This document shows, piece after piece, positions 6,282-6,547 of a stretch of DNA of 6,547 nt (the first letter of the stretch is position 1; each line of letters opens with the position of its first letter). Source of the stretch: Leptospiraceae bacterium (GTDB lineage Bacteria; Spirochaetota; Leptospiria; Turneriellales; Turneriellaceae); assembly GCA_025057195.1 (NCBI GenBank), contig JANWWX010000074.1, positions 1 through 6,547 of the forward strand, given 5' to 3'. Made by a program: the position numbers and the translations under genes. The notes beneath the pieces are model-generated. The model made no database searches, was not told where the DNA came from, and saw nothing but the letters and a program-made list of their open reading frames with translations.

Positions 6282-6358
6282 CGCCAATGCTATGACTAAC
6301 CAATCGCAAAACCTGCCCTCAAGCGGTGTTTCGGATCAGCCATAAACCAGCGACGAGA

Positions 6359-6376
6359 CACCGCAGCGCCGCGGTG
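6359..6376. repeat. GC-rich inverted repeat of unknown role
   Basis: CACCGC (6359-6364) and GCGGTG (6371-6376) are perfect 6-bp arms with a 6-base loop, AGCGCC. No T-run follows on either strand, so it is not a clear intrinsic terminator. It could be a protein-binding palindrome or part of a dispersed intergenic repeat; only one copy is visible in this window. Confidence 0.3.
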
Positions 6377-6440
6377 AATGGGTTGCGCATTTTGAGCCGC
6401 AAGAAGCGCGCAGCGTAAGCACCCAAGCAAGGGTTGGATT

Positions 6441-6478
6441 AAAATTTTTCAAAAAAAGTGAAAAAAATCTGCAATTTT
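6441..6478. promoter_or_regulatory. Phased A-tracts (likely curved DNA) upstream of next gene
   Basis: Four A/T runs recur at about one helical turn: A4T5 at 6441-6449, A7 at 6451-6457, A7 at 6461-6467 and AATTTT at 6473-6478. Such phasing is a known cause of intrinsic DNA bending and is often found upstream of promoters, where it may also act as an UP-like element. It lies directly before the possible -10 box of the partial gene at 6504. Confidence 0.45.
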
Positions 6479-6484
6479 CTGGTA

Positions 6485-6500
6485 TTTAATATATAGAGGG
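6485..6500 (+). promoter_or_regulatory. Possible -10 box and ribosome site for the partial gene
   Basis: TTTAAT at 6485-6490 matches the -10 consensus at five of six positions but has no recognisable -35 in the A-rich DNA upstream. AGAGGG at 6495-6500 is a Shine-Dalgarno-like site three bases before ATG 6504, somewhat close. If the -10 is real the transcript would start almost at the ribosome site, so the two calls do not fit well together; the ribosome site is the better supported. Confidence 0.35.
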
Positions 6501-6503
6501 ACT

Positions 6504-6547
6504 ATGGACGAAAAACGGAAAACTAGCATTTCTTTGCCGGCGCCGGC
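6504..6547 (+). CDS. Start of an unidentified gene, cut by the window end
   Basis: ATG at 6504 opens a frame that stays open to the end of the window: 14 complete codons, MDEKRKTSISLPAP, then a partial one. A Shine-Dalgarno-like AGAGGG lies three bases upstream, and the AT-rich upstream DNA looks like a promoter, so a real start is likely. The charged N-terminus followed by Pro/Ala gives no clue to function, and there is no obvious signal peptide in what is visible. Confidence 0.5.
   Translation, partial: MDEKRKTSISLPAP

Larger units (their letters stand above)
6248..6503. other. Non-coding gap between the kinase and the next gene
   Basis: 256 bp without a supportable gene. It holds a stem-loop just past the kinase stop (6257-6281), a second GC-rich inverted repeat (6359-6376), a moderately GC-rich middle, and an AT-rich tract with phased A-runs (6441-6478) leading into the next gene. 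Very short frames exist on both strands (plus 6292-6345, 17 codons; minus 6390-6319, 23 codons), but neither has a ribosome site. No tRNA-like cloverleaf is recognisable. Confidence 0.6.

Noticed and set aside
6292..6345. 17-codon plus-strand frame after the kinase
   Set aside because: No ribosome site, very short, and no sign of conservation can be judged from one sequence.
6319..6390. 23-codon minus-strand hydrophobic frame, possible small membrane peptide or toxin
   Set aside because: No ribosome site or promoter, and it overlaps an inverted repeat; mentioned only as part of a possible repeat element.

Overview
The window reads as ordinary chromosomal DNA from a Gram-negative-type bacterium of moderate GC, roughly the low-to-mid 50s by eye. 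Protein flavour (DapA/DapB sequences, CheX-family proteins, RsbW-like response regulators, few Shine-Dalgarno sequences) would fit Verrucomicrobiota (Opitutae-like). That placement is a guess from memory, not something the sequence proves.

Layout: two divergent operons meet at a 128-bp intergenic region (3141-3268). Leftward, on the minus strand, the order is dapA (3140->2226), dapB (2226->1417), a receiver + RsbW-like ATPase protein (1405->401) and a small putative exported protein (about 498->127). The dapA/dapB genes overlap by one base (TGATG), dapB and the regulator are 11 bp apart, and the last gene appears to overlap the regulator by about 98 bp in another frame. Rightward, on the plus strand, are a single-domain CheY-like receiver (3269-3628), a CheX-family phosphatase (3630-4082) and a 721-residue CheA-like membrane kinase (4082-6247). 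These are spaced by 1 bp and a 1-bp overlap (TAATG), so they are almost certainly one transcription and translation unit.

The rightward operon is the most interesting part. The kinase carries an N-terminal CZB (chemoreceptor zinc-binding) domain with all four predicted zinc ligands, then a two-helix membrane hairpin, a PAS-like region, an HPt domain (His447) and a CheA-type ATPase. It has no CheW-like regulatory domain and no recognisable P2. With its own CheY and CheX it looks like a self-contained sensor-kinase / receiver / phosphatase circuit that needs no separate chemoreceptor or CheW. The divergent REC-ATPase protein is a plausible second receiver or output, but that link is inference from position only.

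Flanks: 1-126 has no recognisable gene. 6248-6503 (256 bp) is non-coding, with a stem-loop just past the kinase stop, a second GC-rich inverted repeat, and an AT-rich stretch of 10-bp-phased A-tracts upstream of a new plus-strand gene that begins at 6504 and runs off the window after 14 codons.
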